Shown: one piece after another, positions 36,261 to 44,680 of the stretch | Layout: each line of letters begins with the position of its first letter | Numbering within the stretch: position 1 is the first letter of the stretch | Assembly (NCBI RefSeq): GCF_009697385.1 | Contig: NZ_VUNL01000006.1 | Span: forward strand, 119,399-183,398 | Source of the DNA: Wylensekiella montiformis | GTDB lineage: Bacteria > Bacillota > Negativicutes > Selenomonadales > Selenomonadaceae | DNA: 64,000 nucleotides | Direction of reading: 5' to 3' | The notes under the pieces: generated by a model | Databases searched by the model: none | Told to the model about the DNA's origin: nothing | Seen by the model: only the letters and a program-made list of their open reading frames with translations | Translations under genes and position numbers: made by a program

Positions 36261-37199
36261 TCATCTGAGCATTTCCTTCATTACACTGCCTACCACAGTA
36301 TACGGGTCCGTTTCTCTTTTTCTGATCTTTTCTACGTAAGCATCCAAACGCCCGCTGTCCACAATCCTGCCCTTGATATATGCGCCGATATTGCTGCGCA
36401 AAATATCCAGCATTTCATCCCGCGTTCGCTTGGTACGTCTTGCCGTCAGCTGCCCGTTCTTTTCAATATAGTCCCGATGCTTCTCCACCGTCGCCAAAAG
36501 GTCGGAAATTCCCTCGTTCTGGCTGGCCACGACCTTAGTAATCGGGGGACGCCAATCCGTCATAAAGCTATCCAGATCCAGCATCATATTTATTTCCCGG
36601 ACCAGCTTATCCGCTCCGTCAAGATCCGACTTATTGATACAATAAAGATCACCGATTTCCAGGATTCCTGCTTTAATGGCCTGAATATCATCGCCCATTC
36701 CCGGAATCAGCACAACTACCGTCGTATCGGCGGCCTTGACAATATCCACCTCAGACTGCCCTACGCCAACCGTCTCAACGATAATGATGTCCTTTCCAAA
36801 AGCATCCATTGCTTTTACTGCATCGGCTGTCTTATGGGACAAGCCGCCAAGACTGCCCCGGGTTCCCATGCTGCGGATAAAGACTCCCTCGTCAAGCGTC
36901 AGTCCATTCATCCGGATACGGTCGCCAAGAATCGCTCCTCCTGTAAATGGGCTTGTCGGATCAACAGCAACAATACCGACGGTCTTCCCCTGCTTCCGGT
37001 ATTCCCTGGCAATTTTATCCGTCAGGGTACTCTTTCCTGCTCCCGGAGGGCCTGTAATGCCCAGAACATACGCATGACCGGTGTGCGGATACAATTTTTT
37101 CATGATATCCGTTGCCTCATCATACTCGTTCTCAATTGCCGTAATCGCACGGGAAAGCGCCAGCCTGTTGCCCTTCAGCAGTTCTTCTGCAATATTCAA
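36261..37199 (-). CDS. meaB: MeaB-type GTPase, mutase chaperone
   Basis: G3E-family P-loop GTPase that protects and reactivates methylmalonyl-CoA mutase and gates cobalamin loading. Walker A is GPPGAGKST near residues 50-58; other motifs are ETVGVGQSE and the base-recognition motif NKSD. The length of 312 residues is usual. The start codon is TTG at 37199 with AAAGGCGG upstream. It sits between the B12 subunit and the epimerase. Confidence 0.95.
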   Translation of the reverse strand: MNIAEELLKGNRLALSRAITAIENEYDEATDIMKKLYPHTGHAYVLGITGPPGAGKSTLTDKIAREYRKQGKTVGIVAVDPTSPFTGGAILGDRIRMNGLTLDEGVFIRSMGTRGSLGGLSHKTADAVKAMDAFGKDIIIVETVGVGQSEVDIVKAADTTVVVLIPGMGDDIQAIKAGILEIGDLYCINKSDLDGADKLVREINMMLDLDSFMTDWRPPITKVVASQNEGISDLLATVEKHRDYIEKNGQLTARRTKRTRDEMLDILRSNIGAYIKGRIVDSGRLDAYVEKIRKRETDPYTVVGSVMKEMLR

Positions 37200-37280
37200 A
37201 CTGCCACCGCCTTTCCAATTGTAAACTGGATCTTATTCTTTCGTTGACTGCTTTCTACACGAAAATAGTGCTGTGAGTAC

Positions 37281-37314
37281 GTTCCCGAAACAGCCTGTCA
37301 GCTGCTTCGGGAAC
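37281..37314 (-). repeat. Hairpin between the B12 subunit gene and meaB
   Basis: GTTCCCGAA (37281-37289) pairs with TTCGGGAAC (37306-37314), with an inner CAGC/GCTG pair. No T run follows, so it is more likely an mRNA-stability or processing stem than a terminator. Confidence 0.45.
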
Positions 37315-37339
37315 AACACTCTCAACACTACCTGTCTTG

Positions 37340-37735
37340 TCAGAGTTTCACATGCTCCTTGATGAAGTTTACGACATCACCAGTCGGCGTTCCCGGAGTG
37401 AATACTTCCGCTACGCCGGCTTCTTTCAGGGCAGGAATATCGGTCTCAGGAATGACACCGCCGCCAATGATCAGGACATCATCCATCCCCTTTTCACGAA
37501 TCAGGTCAACAACTTTCGGGAACAAATGACCATGCGCGCCCGAAAGGATGCTCATAGCAACGACATTGACATCTTCCTGCAGTGCTGCCTCTGCAATCTG
37601 CTCCGGAGTCTGACGAAGTCCCGTATATACGACTTCAAACCCCGCATCACGCAAAGCACGGGCAACAACCTTTGCCCCGCGGTCATGACCGTCCAAGCCC
37701 GGTTTGGCAACTAATACTCTAATTTTCTTTTCCAT
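37340..37735 (-). CDS. Methylmalonyl-CoA mutase small subunit (cobalamin-binding)
   Basis: A stand-alone B12-binding domain of 131 residues. It has [13 protein letters not shown], whose D-x-H-x-x-G supplies the cobalt-ligating histidine, then the SILSGAH and GGGVIP segments of the fold. Together with the large-subunit gene just upstream it makes a split mutase. GGAGG precedes ATG 37735. Confidence 0.95.
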   Translation of the reverse strand: MEKKIRVLVAKPGLDGHDRGAKVVARALRDAGFEVVYTGLRQTPEQIAEAALQEDVNVVAMSILSGAHGHLFPKVVDLIREKGMDDVLIIGGGVIPETDIPALKEAGVAEVFTPGTPTGDVVNFIKEHVKL

Positions 37736-37786
37736 TTTGAATTCCTCCAACCATCGCTTATCGCTGATCAACCCATACGATATGAA

Positions 37787-39442
37787 TCACAGGCTGACAT
37801 GCGCCTCATATTCGCCAAAGACTTCGCGCATGACGTTGCAGATCTCACCCAATGTTGCATAGGTCTTGACCGCAGCGAGAATATGCGGCATGAGATTTTC
37901 CTGCTCGTCCTGACATGCCTTTTTAAGATCAGCCAGCGCAGCCTTCACTGCCTCATTGTCCCGTTTCGCCTTGAGCTCGTTGACCTTTGCCTTCTGACGC
38001 TCACCGACAGCTTCATCGACTTTCAGCAGGTCTTTCGGAGGTTCTTCGTTTTCCATCTGGAATTTGTTGACGCCAACGATCGTGCGGGCACCGGACTCGA
38101 CATCCATCTGCCATTTGTAAGCAGAATCCTGAATCTCTTTCTGGATATACCCTTTTTCAATTGCTGCCACGGCGCCGCCCATATCGTCAATCTTTTTGAT
38201 ATAATCCCATGCTTCCGCTTCGATCTTATTGGTCATAGCTTCTACATAATAGGAGCCTGCCAGCGGGTCGATGACATCAGCCAGACCGCTTTCATACGCA
38301 ACGATCTGCTGCGTGCGCAGCGCAATCGTAACCGACTCCTGCGTCGGAAGAGCCAATGCTTCATCGCGGGAATTCGTGTGCAGGGACTGCGTTCCGCCCA
38401 TGACAGCGGCAGCCGTCTGCAGCGCAACACGAACGATATTATTGTTCGGCTGCTGAGCCGTCAGCATGGAACCAGCCGTCTGCGTGTGGAAACGCAGCTT
38501 CATGCTCTTGTCCTTTTCTGCATGGAAACGTTCCTTCATAACCTTTGCCCAGATTCGGCGGGAAGCACGGAACTTAGCGACTTCCTCCAGTACATTGTTA
38601 TGCGCATTCCAGAAGAAAGAGAGCCGGCCGGCGAAATCATCGATCTTCAGACCTGCCTTGATAGCCGCTTCGCAATAGGCGATACCATCGGCGATCGTGA
38701 AGGCGATCTCCTGAGCAGCCGTGGAACCTGCCTCACGGATATGGTAACCGGAAATGGAGATCGTATTCCATTTCGGCACATTCTTCGAGCAATACTCAAA
38801 GATGTTCGTGATCAGGCGCATGGACGGACGCGGCGGGAAAATGTACGTGCCGCGCGCAGCATATTCCTTGAGAATATCATTCTGGATTGTACCGCGCAGC
38901 TGATCAGCAGGAACGCCCTGCTTTTCCGCCACAGCGATATACATGGCCAGCAGAACCGATGCCGGCGCATTGATGGTCATAGAGGTTGATACCTTGCCAA
39001 GATCAATCTGATCAAATAAGACTTCCATGTCGGCCAGCGAATCGATGGCAACACCGACTTTGCCGACCTCGCCTTCCGAAATCGGATCCGTGGAATCATA
39101 TCCAATCTGGGTCGGCAGGTCAAAAGCGCAGGACAGGCCTGTTGCACCGTTCTCAATCAGCATGCGGTAACGCTTGTTGGATTCCTCCGCCGTAGAGAAT
39201 CCCGCATACATACGCATCGTCCAGAAACGGCCGCGATACATCGTCGGCTGAACACCGCGGGTATATGGATAAACGCCTGGGAAACTGATCTCATCCGCAT
39301 AATCCGTATCCTTGATGTCCAGCGGCGTGTACAAACGCTGCTCCGGGAGATGATCGCGCTCCGGGAAACGGGCTACTGCCTTTTCCACGCTTGCCTGATA
39401 TTTGGCAAGCTCCGCCTGAATTTTCTCATGTTCTGTGCTCAT
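37787..39442 (-). CDS. Methylmalonyl-CoA mutase large subunit
   Basis: The 551-residue TIM-barrel catalytic subunit that isomerizes succinyl-CoA to (R)-methylmalonyl-CoA by radical chemistry. Recognizable segments are [42 protein letters not shown] and the substrate-pocket [11 protein letters not shown]. It lacks the C-terminal B12 domain, which is the separate downstream gene. AGGAGG precedes ATG 39442. Codon choice suggests high expression. Confidence 0.96.
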   Translation of the reverse strand: MSTEHEKIQAELAKYQASVEKAVARFPERDHLPEQRLYTPLDIKDTDYADEISFPGVYPYTRGVQPTMYRGRFWTMRMYAGFSTAEESNKRYRMLIENGATGLSCAFDLPTQIGYDSTDPISEGEVGKVGVAIDSLADMEVLFDQIDLGKVSTSMTINAPASVLLAMYIAVAEKQGVPADQLRGTIQNDILKEYAARGTYIFPPRPSMRLITNIFEYCSKNVPKWNTISISGYHIREAGSTAAQEIAFTIADGIAYCEAAIKAGLKIDDFAGRLSFFWNAHNNVLEEVAKFRASRRIWAKVMKERFHAEKDKSMKLRFHTQTAGSMLTAQQPNNNIVRVALQTAAAVMGGTQSLHTNSRDEALALPTQESVTIALRTQQIVAYESGLADVIDPLAGSYYVEAMTNKIEAEAWDYIKKIDDMGGAVAAIEKGYIQKEIQDSAYKWQMDVESGARTIVGVNKFQMENEEPPKDLLKVDEAVGERQKAKVNELKAKRDNEAVKAALADLKKACQDEQENLMPHILAAVKTYATLGEICNVMREVFGEYEAHVSL

Positions 39443-39501
39443 TTGGAAATTCCTCCTGATTCATTCAGTCCAATATATCCCTTTATATCTTTTTATATTT
39501 T

Positions 39502-41001
39502 TTATTTCATGCTTCCATTTTCCACGAACCGCTCATGGAAGGAAAGTGCTTCATGAAGGAGATGCGGGGTATTTGCATGTTTCGTCGCCGCATCGGCACG
39601 CTGGAAATAATCCAGCAGAATGGGCCGGTAATCCGGGTGTGCGCAGTGGTTGATGATTTCCAGAGCGCGTTCACGCGGTGCCTTGCCCCGAAGATCTGCG
39701 ATGCCCTGTTCGGTGATGATAATATCCACATCATGTTCGGTATGATCCACATGCGAACACATAGGAACCACAGAGGAAATCTTTCCGTCTTTTGCAACGG
39801 ACGGCGTATAAAAGATCGTCAGATAAGCATTGCGGGCAAAGTCGCCGCTGCCGCCGATACCGTTCATCATTTTCGTCCCCGTAATATGCGTCGAATTGAC
39901 ATTGCCATAAATATCAACCTCAATCGCCGTATTCATAGCGATCACGCCGAGACGATGAACGACTTCCGGGCTGTTGGAAATTTCTTCCGGACGAAGCAGC
40001 AGATATTTCTTATATTTTGCGACGTCCTTATAGAAACGAGCCATTCCCTCCGGCGACGGGCTGAACGCCGTGCCAGACGCAAAATTCAGCTTGCCGGCAT
40101 CAATGAGATCCAGCATGCCATCCTGAATGACCTCTGTATATACCGTAAGATCTTTGAGATCAGAATCGACAAATCCGGCGATGACCGCATTGGCCACATT
40201 GCCGACACCAGACTGGAGCGGAAGCAGATTTTCCGGCATGCGTCCCGCCTGAATCTCCTTTTTGAGGAAATCCAGTGTAAACTGGCTCATTTTTTTGGAA
40301 TTTTCATCGATCGCCTTCAGGGAACGAGTATGATCCGGTATATCACAGGGAACGATATACTTAATCTTTTCCGGTGTGCAGGGGATATACGGCGTTCCCA
40401 CGCGGTCGCTGGCCTTAACGATCGGAATCGGCAGACGATTCGGCGGATCCATCGGAATGTACACATCGTGCATACCCTCAAGATCCAGCGGCTGCGAGGT
40501 ATTCACTTCGACGATAACGGTATCTGCACTCTGTACATAAGAAGCCGCATTCCCCAAAGATGTAGTCGGAATGATGTTCCCATCTTCTGTAATCGCACAG
40601 GCTTCCACAACAGCCACATCGATCTTGCCAAGATAGCCGCAGCGGCTGAGCTGTGCAGACTCTGACAAATGGAGGTCAAGATAATTGACCGAACCATCAT
40701 TGATCTCATTCCGCAGTACCTTGTCGGTCTGATACGGCAGACGCTTCTTGATTCCATGTACCGCAGCCAAAGCATCATCAAGTTCCGGGCCGGTTGAGGC
40801 ACCAGTCCACAAATTGATCGTAAACGGTTCCTTTTTCATGCGTTCCGCCAGAGCAAGCGGTACTGCTTTCGGGTAAGCAGATGCCGTAAAGCCGCTGGTT
40901 GCGACATTCATTCCCGGCTGGAAAAAGGCTGCGGCCTCTTCTGCCGTCACAATTTTCGCCTGCAGCGCTTTGTTGCGCACGCGATCGAGAATATCTATCA
41001 T
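39502..41001 (-). CDS. Acetyl-CoA hydrolase/succinate CoA-transferase family protein
   Basis: A 499-residue class I CoA-transferase of the Ach1/Cat1/ScpC type, here probably propionyl-CoA:succinate CoA-transferase, which regenerates succinyl-CoA for the mutase. Typical segments are SGFTASAYPKAVP, the SGVGNVANAV loop and ITEQGIADLRGKAPRERA. Specificity (acetate versus propionate donor) cannot be read from sequence. The start ATG 41001 follows GGGAGG; 15 further upstream codons are open. It is first in the propionate block. Confidence 0.9.
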   Translation of the reverse strand: MIDILDRVRNKALQAKIVTAEEAAAFFQPGMNVATSGFTASAYPKAVPLALAERMKKEPFTINLWTGASTGPELDDALAAVHGIKKRLPYQTDKVLRNEINDGSVNYLDLHLSESAQLSRCGYLGKIDVAVVEACAITEDGNIIPTTSLGNAASYVQSADTVIVEVNTSQPLDLEGMHDVYIPMDPPNRLPIPIVKASDRVGTPYIPCTPEKIKYIVPCDIPDHTRSLKAIDENSKKMSQFTLDFLKKEIQAGRMPENLLPLQSGVGNVANAVIAGFVDSDLKDLTVYTEVIQDGMLDLIDAGKLNFASGTAFSPSPEGMARFYKDVAKYKKYLLLRPEEISNSPEVVHRLGVIAMNTAIEVDIYGNVNSTHITGTKMMNGIGGSGDFARNAYLTIFYTPSVAKDGKISSVVPMCSHVDHTEHDVDIIITEQGIADLRGKAPRERALEIINHCAHPDYRPILLDYFQRADAATKHANTPHLLHEALSFHERFVENGSMK

Positions 41002-41090
41002 GGAAAATCCTCCCTCATCAGTGTCCTCCCCGTTCGGTTCCGACAACAGATTTTAACGTCCGGGACCAGGTGTCGCGTTTAAAATTCCTT

Positions 41091-41167
41091 ATTACGATTT
41101 AATCCAGATTCTCACTGATAACAAGAAGTTATCGAGACCATGAATTATAATTATAAATTATCGTAAT
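41091..41167. promoter_or_regulatory. Nested inverted repeats upstream of the CoA-transferase gene
   Basis: The 238-base gap holds ATTACGAT (41091-41098) mirrored by ATCGTAAT (41160-41167), GATAAC (41117-41122) mirrored by GTTATC (41128-41133), and minus-strand TATAAT boxes near 41140-41155. They look like operators over the propionate-operon promoter; the binding protein is unknown. Confidence 0.4.
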
Positions 41168-41206
41168 GGTATGCTCCACTTATGTCCCATTCATAAGAAT
41201 ATCACG

Positions 41207-41243
41207 AAAAGAAACCGCCGTCAAGATAGAGTTGACGGCGGTT
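41207..41243 (-). terminator. Terminator after rex
   Basis: A perfect 12-bp inverted repeat (41213-41224 with 41232-41243) around a 7-base loop, followed by TTTCTTTTC on the minus strand. Confidence 0.8.
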
Positions 41244-41284
41244 CATGGCATTTTGTTCCAATCTTCACATATTCAATATCCTGT

Positions 41285-41914
41285 TTATTTTCTGGTAATG
41301 TGATAGGATAAACTGCTCAATCCAATAGACAGATCTTCATTCACGATGTGCATGGATTCCGGCACTTCCATCTTGATTGGTGCGAAATTCCATATCCCTT
41401 TCACGCCGGATTCGACCAATTTATCGGCCACTCCCTGCGCAAAGGCAGCAGGAACAGCGATAATCCCAATCTGAATATTTCTCTCCTTGACGATTTGCTT
41501 GATATTGCGGATATCTTCCACTTTAACATGATTGACCGTCCTGCCGATTACGTTAGGATCCTGATCAAACAGCGCAACAAGATTGAAGCCCAGCGTGACA
41601 AAATTCTGGTAATTGGCCAGCGCTGCGCCCAAATGCCCGATACCGACCACAGCAATGTTCCAATGGTTATTCAATCCAAGAATCTCGCCGACATTGCGCT
41701 TCAGCTCATTGACATAATAGCCGACGCCTTTTTTCCCAAACTGGCCGAAGGAAGCCAGATCCTTACGAATCTGCTCCGGTGTGATTCCCAGTCTTCTTCC
41801 GAGCTCGTCGGAAGAGATAATATCGATCCCTTCGTCCTGTGCCAATCGCAGCGTACGAAAATAAAGGGGAAGGCGATCGATTGTCGCCTTGGAAATATTG
41901 ACTTTCTCTTTCAT
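41285..41914 (-). CDS. rex: Redox-sensing repressor Rex
   Basis: Dimeric repressor that senses the NADH/NAD+ ratio and controls fermentation and respiration genes. The N-terminal winged helix (RLPLYFRTL, SSDELGRRLGITPEQIRKDL) is followed by a Rossmann domain with VVGIGHLGAAL near residue 90 and a domain-swapped C-terminal helix. The length is 209 residues. It is the last gene of the valS-folC-O-antigen-ligase unit. mdh, cyd and the propionate genes are natural targets, but I did not find a clean Rex operator at them. Confidence 0.96.
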   Translation of the reverse strand: MKEKVNISKATIDRLPLYFRTLRLAQDEGIDIISSDELGRRLGITPEQIRKDLASFGQFGKKGVGYYVNELKRNVGEILGLNNHWNIAVVGIGHLGAALANYQNFVTLGFNLVALFDQDPNVIGRTVNHVKVEDIRNIKQIVKERNIQIGIIAVPAAFAQGVADKLVESGVKGIWNFAPIKMEVPESMHIVNEDLSIGLSSLSYHITRK

Positions 41915-41931
41915 AGGAACGCCTCTCTTTC

Positions 41932-43362
41932 TCAGCTGGCGATGATCTCCTCATGCTGCAGGGAAACAGCAGATGCCGCAGCTGCCAGCATCCAGAACAA
42001 CATCGATGACGGAATATTAAACAGCAAATCATCCGTCAGCCCATTCAGGGCAATCGAAAGCACAGCCAGTCCCATCCCCAGTGATGCCCCTTCCAAAAGG
42101 CGGGACGCCGGCCACTGGAGAAACTCCTGCCAAAAAGGAAGAAACAAAGGAGCGAAAGAAGATACTGCGCATTCGTCTACCTGCTGTTCTTCCTTCGTTT
42201 CCTTCCCCTCTTCGTTCTTTTTGGAAACCTCTGCCTCCTGCGCTTTTGAGGAACCGTTCACCCGAAATGTCTGACGCAGGGCAGTAATCATTGTCCCAAA
42301 GAAAAACCACAAAAACGCAGCAGCTCCCGGCAGACCGATCTCAGCCGCATAATTCAGGTAGAGATTATGTGCGTGTACAATGCGAATATCTGCTCCCTGC
42401 AAATAGAAATCATACTCCGGATAAACCATCCAATAGGCTCCCCAGCCGATCCCCAAAAACGGATGATCCTGTATCATGGCCACCGTGCTTTCCCAAAAAG
42501 CCAGCCGCATTTCCGAAGACGTATCCACTTTCGTAAACACGGAAGCCAGCCGTTCATAAAGGACTGGATCCAGCAACAAAAGGCCGCCCCCTACCACCAG
42601 GCAAGTCAGCAAAACACGCCGGTCTTTCAGCACACCATAAATCGCAAAAAGGATGGCAATGACAAGGCAGGCGCCGCGGGCATAGGTCATGGCCAGGCAG
42701 GCTGCCAGCAACAGCATTGCCACGCCGAGCACACAGCGCTTGCCTTTGGAATCCGCCTTGATGAACAAGCCAAACGCCATACATATCATGATATCGAGAT
42801 ATCCCGCCAGTATATTCGGATTCTCCCAGGTAGAAAATACCCGCTTCCGCAATTCGGGAAAAGCGTCGCCGTCTACCCATTTCATCGCACTGATATCGAT
42901 ACCGAACACATACTGATAAAATCCGTAAAGCACGACCAGAACGGCAGCCATTCCCAGCGCAGTCAGCCATTCGCGAAGCTGCGCCGAAGTGCGGATCTGC
43001 TGCCCGACAACCAGATAAGTCAGGGCATAGACCCCGACCAGATTGTACCAATTATAGAAACTGAAACCCCGATCCGGCGAAGCCAATACGGAAACACCGC
43101 TGATCAGAATGAACAGCCCTGCCGGAACATCAAAGGGGAGATGTCGGAGACAGAATGATGGATCCAGCCGCAGCCTCACCAGCAGGAGCAGAACAGCAGC
43201 CAGCAGGGCAGCGATTGCCCCAGCCGGATATAAAGCGAGCAGAAAGGTTTCCGCCAGCACAGCGTACCAGGACCATCTTGCGATGCGGCCTTTCCATCGT
43301 TCGCGTGCCGCGTCGCGGCGCCGCTGACGAAAATCCGGGTCCGTACCGGAGCTTGTCCTCAT
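41932..43362 (-). CDS. O-antigen ligase/polymerase-like membrane protein
   Basis: A 476-residue polytopic protein of the Wzy/WaaL (Wzy_C) type, which transfers or polymerizes surface polysaccharides in the periplasm. About ten hydrophobic helices are visible. The conserved segment near residues 290-345 has HPFLGIGWGAYWMVYPEY and HAHNLYLNYAAEIGLPG, whose HxHN is typical of ligases. A charged, lysine- and glutamate-rich loop of about 30 residues follows (KNEEGKETKEEQQ). Its ATG overlaps the folC stop as ATGA. Confidence 0.88.
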   Translation of the reverse strand: MRTSSGTDPDFRQRRRDAARERWKGRIARWSWYAVLAETFLLALYPAGAIAALLAAVLLLLVRLRLDPSFCLRHLPFDVPAGLFILISGVSVLASPDRGFSFYNWYNLVGVYALTYLVVGQQIRTSAQLREWLTALGMAAVLVVLYGFYQYVFGIDISAMKWVDGDAFPELRKRVFSTWENPNILAGYLDIMICMAFGLFIKADSKGKRCVLGVAMLLLAACLAMTYARGACLVIAILFAIYGVLKDRRVLLTCLVVGGGLLLLDPVLYERLASVFTKVDTSSEMRLAFWESTVAMIQDHPFLGIGWGAYWMVYPEYDFYLQGADIRIVHAHNLYLNYAAEIGLPGAAAFLWFFFGTMITALRQTFRVNGSSKAQEAEVSKKNEEGKETKEEQQVDECAVSSFAPLFLPFWQEFLQWPASRLLEGASLGMGLAVLSIALNGLTDDLLFNIPSSMLFWMLAAAASAVSLQHEEIIAS

Positions 43363-44666
43363 AACGCATCCCTCCGTTCCAGAAGCTGACGCACACCGCC
43401 CACAAGATACAGCGAACCAGCCATAACCAGAAGTTTTTCTCCGTTTGCCAGTTCCAATGCGCGATCCAGCGCCTCGGCATTATCCGCCACCGCCTCGACA
43501 TGCTGCACATGCGGAGCCGCTCTGCGAGACAAATCCAAAAGATCTGCCGCCCGGTCTGAATGCGGCGTAGTAACAACAACCGTGTCATTCGGACGAAGAA
43601 GAATATCGAGCATGGAATCAATGTCCTTGTCCCTGAGAATACCAAGAAGCAGGACGCGCTGCTCCGCCGGAAAATAAAGGTCCAGACTGTCCCGCAGCGC
43701 CATCATCCCTGCCGGATTATGAGCGCCATCCACAATAACGGTCTGCCGCCCCCGGTCGATGCGCTCAAAACGGGCCGGCCAGGTCACCAGCCGAAGAGCC
43801 TCATCGACCGTCTTTGCCCGGATACGACTGTCTATGTTGTGAAGAAGAGCCGCCGTCATTACCGCCACAGAACTGTTTTCCACCTGATGCCGGCCAAGCA
43901 GGTGCAGTTCATAGGGCTCGTTCGAAATCCCCAGCAATGCCGAAGAAAATTCCAGCCTTTGCGTATGCCCGTCACAGGATAAATAATTCGTATGAAAATC
44001 CTCCCCGGCAACAAAGATATCCGAATTTCGCTCTTCTGCCGTATGCCGTATGATATCCAGCGGCACTCCCGAAGCCGCTGTGACCACAGGCACGCCGTCT
44101 TTGATTATCCCGGCTTTATGGCGGGCAATCCCCTCCAGTGTTCCGCCGCAGCGGTCTGCATGTTCCATAGAAACATTCGTGATCACAGATACTTCCGGCA
44201 CAATGACATTCGTGGAATCGAGCAGTCCTCCCAGCCCCACTTCAATCACTGCATATTCCACACGGCGGACGGCAAAGTAGTAGAATGCCATCGCTGTAAG
44301 CACTTCAAACTGCGTCGGGCATTCAGCCCCCTCAGCCTCCATCCGGTCAATACAGCCGCGGACAACCGCCAGACAGTCTGCAAACTCCTGCTCACCGATC
44401 GGCTGTCCATCCACCTGAATCCGCTCCGTATACGACACCAGATGCGGCGAAGTATACAGACCGGTATGTATCTCCGAACGAAGAAGGATGCCTGCTAACA
44501 TAGCGGATACCGAGCCCTTTCCGTTCGTCCCGGTTACATGAATCGTCCGGTAGCGATCCTGCGGAAGGTCCAGAAGTTCCAGTAAACGGCGGATACGCGA
44601 AAGCCCCAGCCTGACCCCAAAGATATTCAGCCCATCCAGATAGGACAAGGCTTCCTGATAATTCAT
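43359..44666 (-). CDS. folC: Folylpolyglutamate/dihydrofolate synthase
   Basis: Mur-ligase-fold enzyme adding glutamate to folates (435 residues). The ATP loop is HVTGTNGKGSVSAML near residues 43-57; SPHLVSYTERI, EVGLGGLLDSTN and VDGAHNPAGM are further signatures. ATG 44666 follows ATAGGAG; an in-frame TTG six codons earlier precedes that site. It starts 14 bases after the valS stop, and valS-folC is a common Firmicutes pair. Confidence 0.96.
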   Translation of the reverse strand: MNYQEALSYLDGLNIFGVRLGLSRIRRLLELLDLPQDRYRTIHVTGTNGKGSVSAMLAGILLRSEIHTGLYTSPHLVSYTERIQVDGQPIGEQEFADCLAVVRGCIDRMEAEGAECPTQFEVLTAMAFYYFAVRRVEYAVIEVGLGGLLDSTNVIVPEVSVITNVSMEHADRCGGTLEGIARHKAGIIKDGVPVVTAASGVPLDIIRHTAEERNSDIFVAGEDFHTNYLSCDGHTQRLEFSSALLGISNEPYELHLLGRHQVENSSVAVMTAALLHNIDSRIRAKTVDEALRLVTWPARFERIDRGRQTVIVDGAHNPAGMMALRDSLDLYFPAEQRVLLLGILRDKDIDSMLDILLRPNDTVVVTTPHSDRAADLLDLSRRAAPHVQHVEAVADNAEALDRALELANGEKLLVMAGSLYLVGGVRQLLERRDAL

Positions 44667-44680
44667 GCTTGTCGCTCCTA

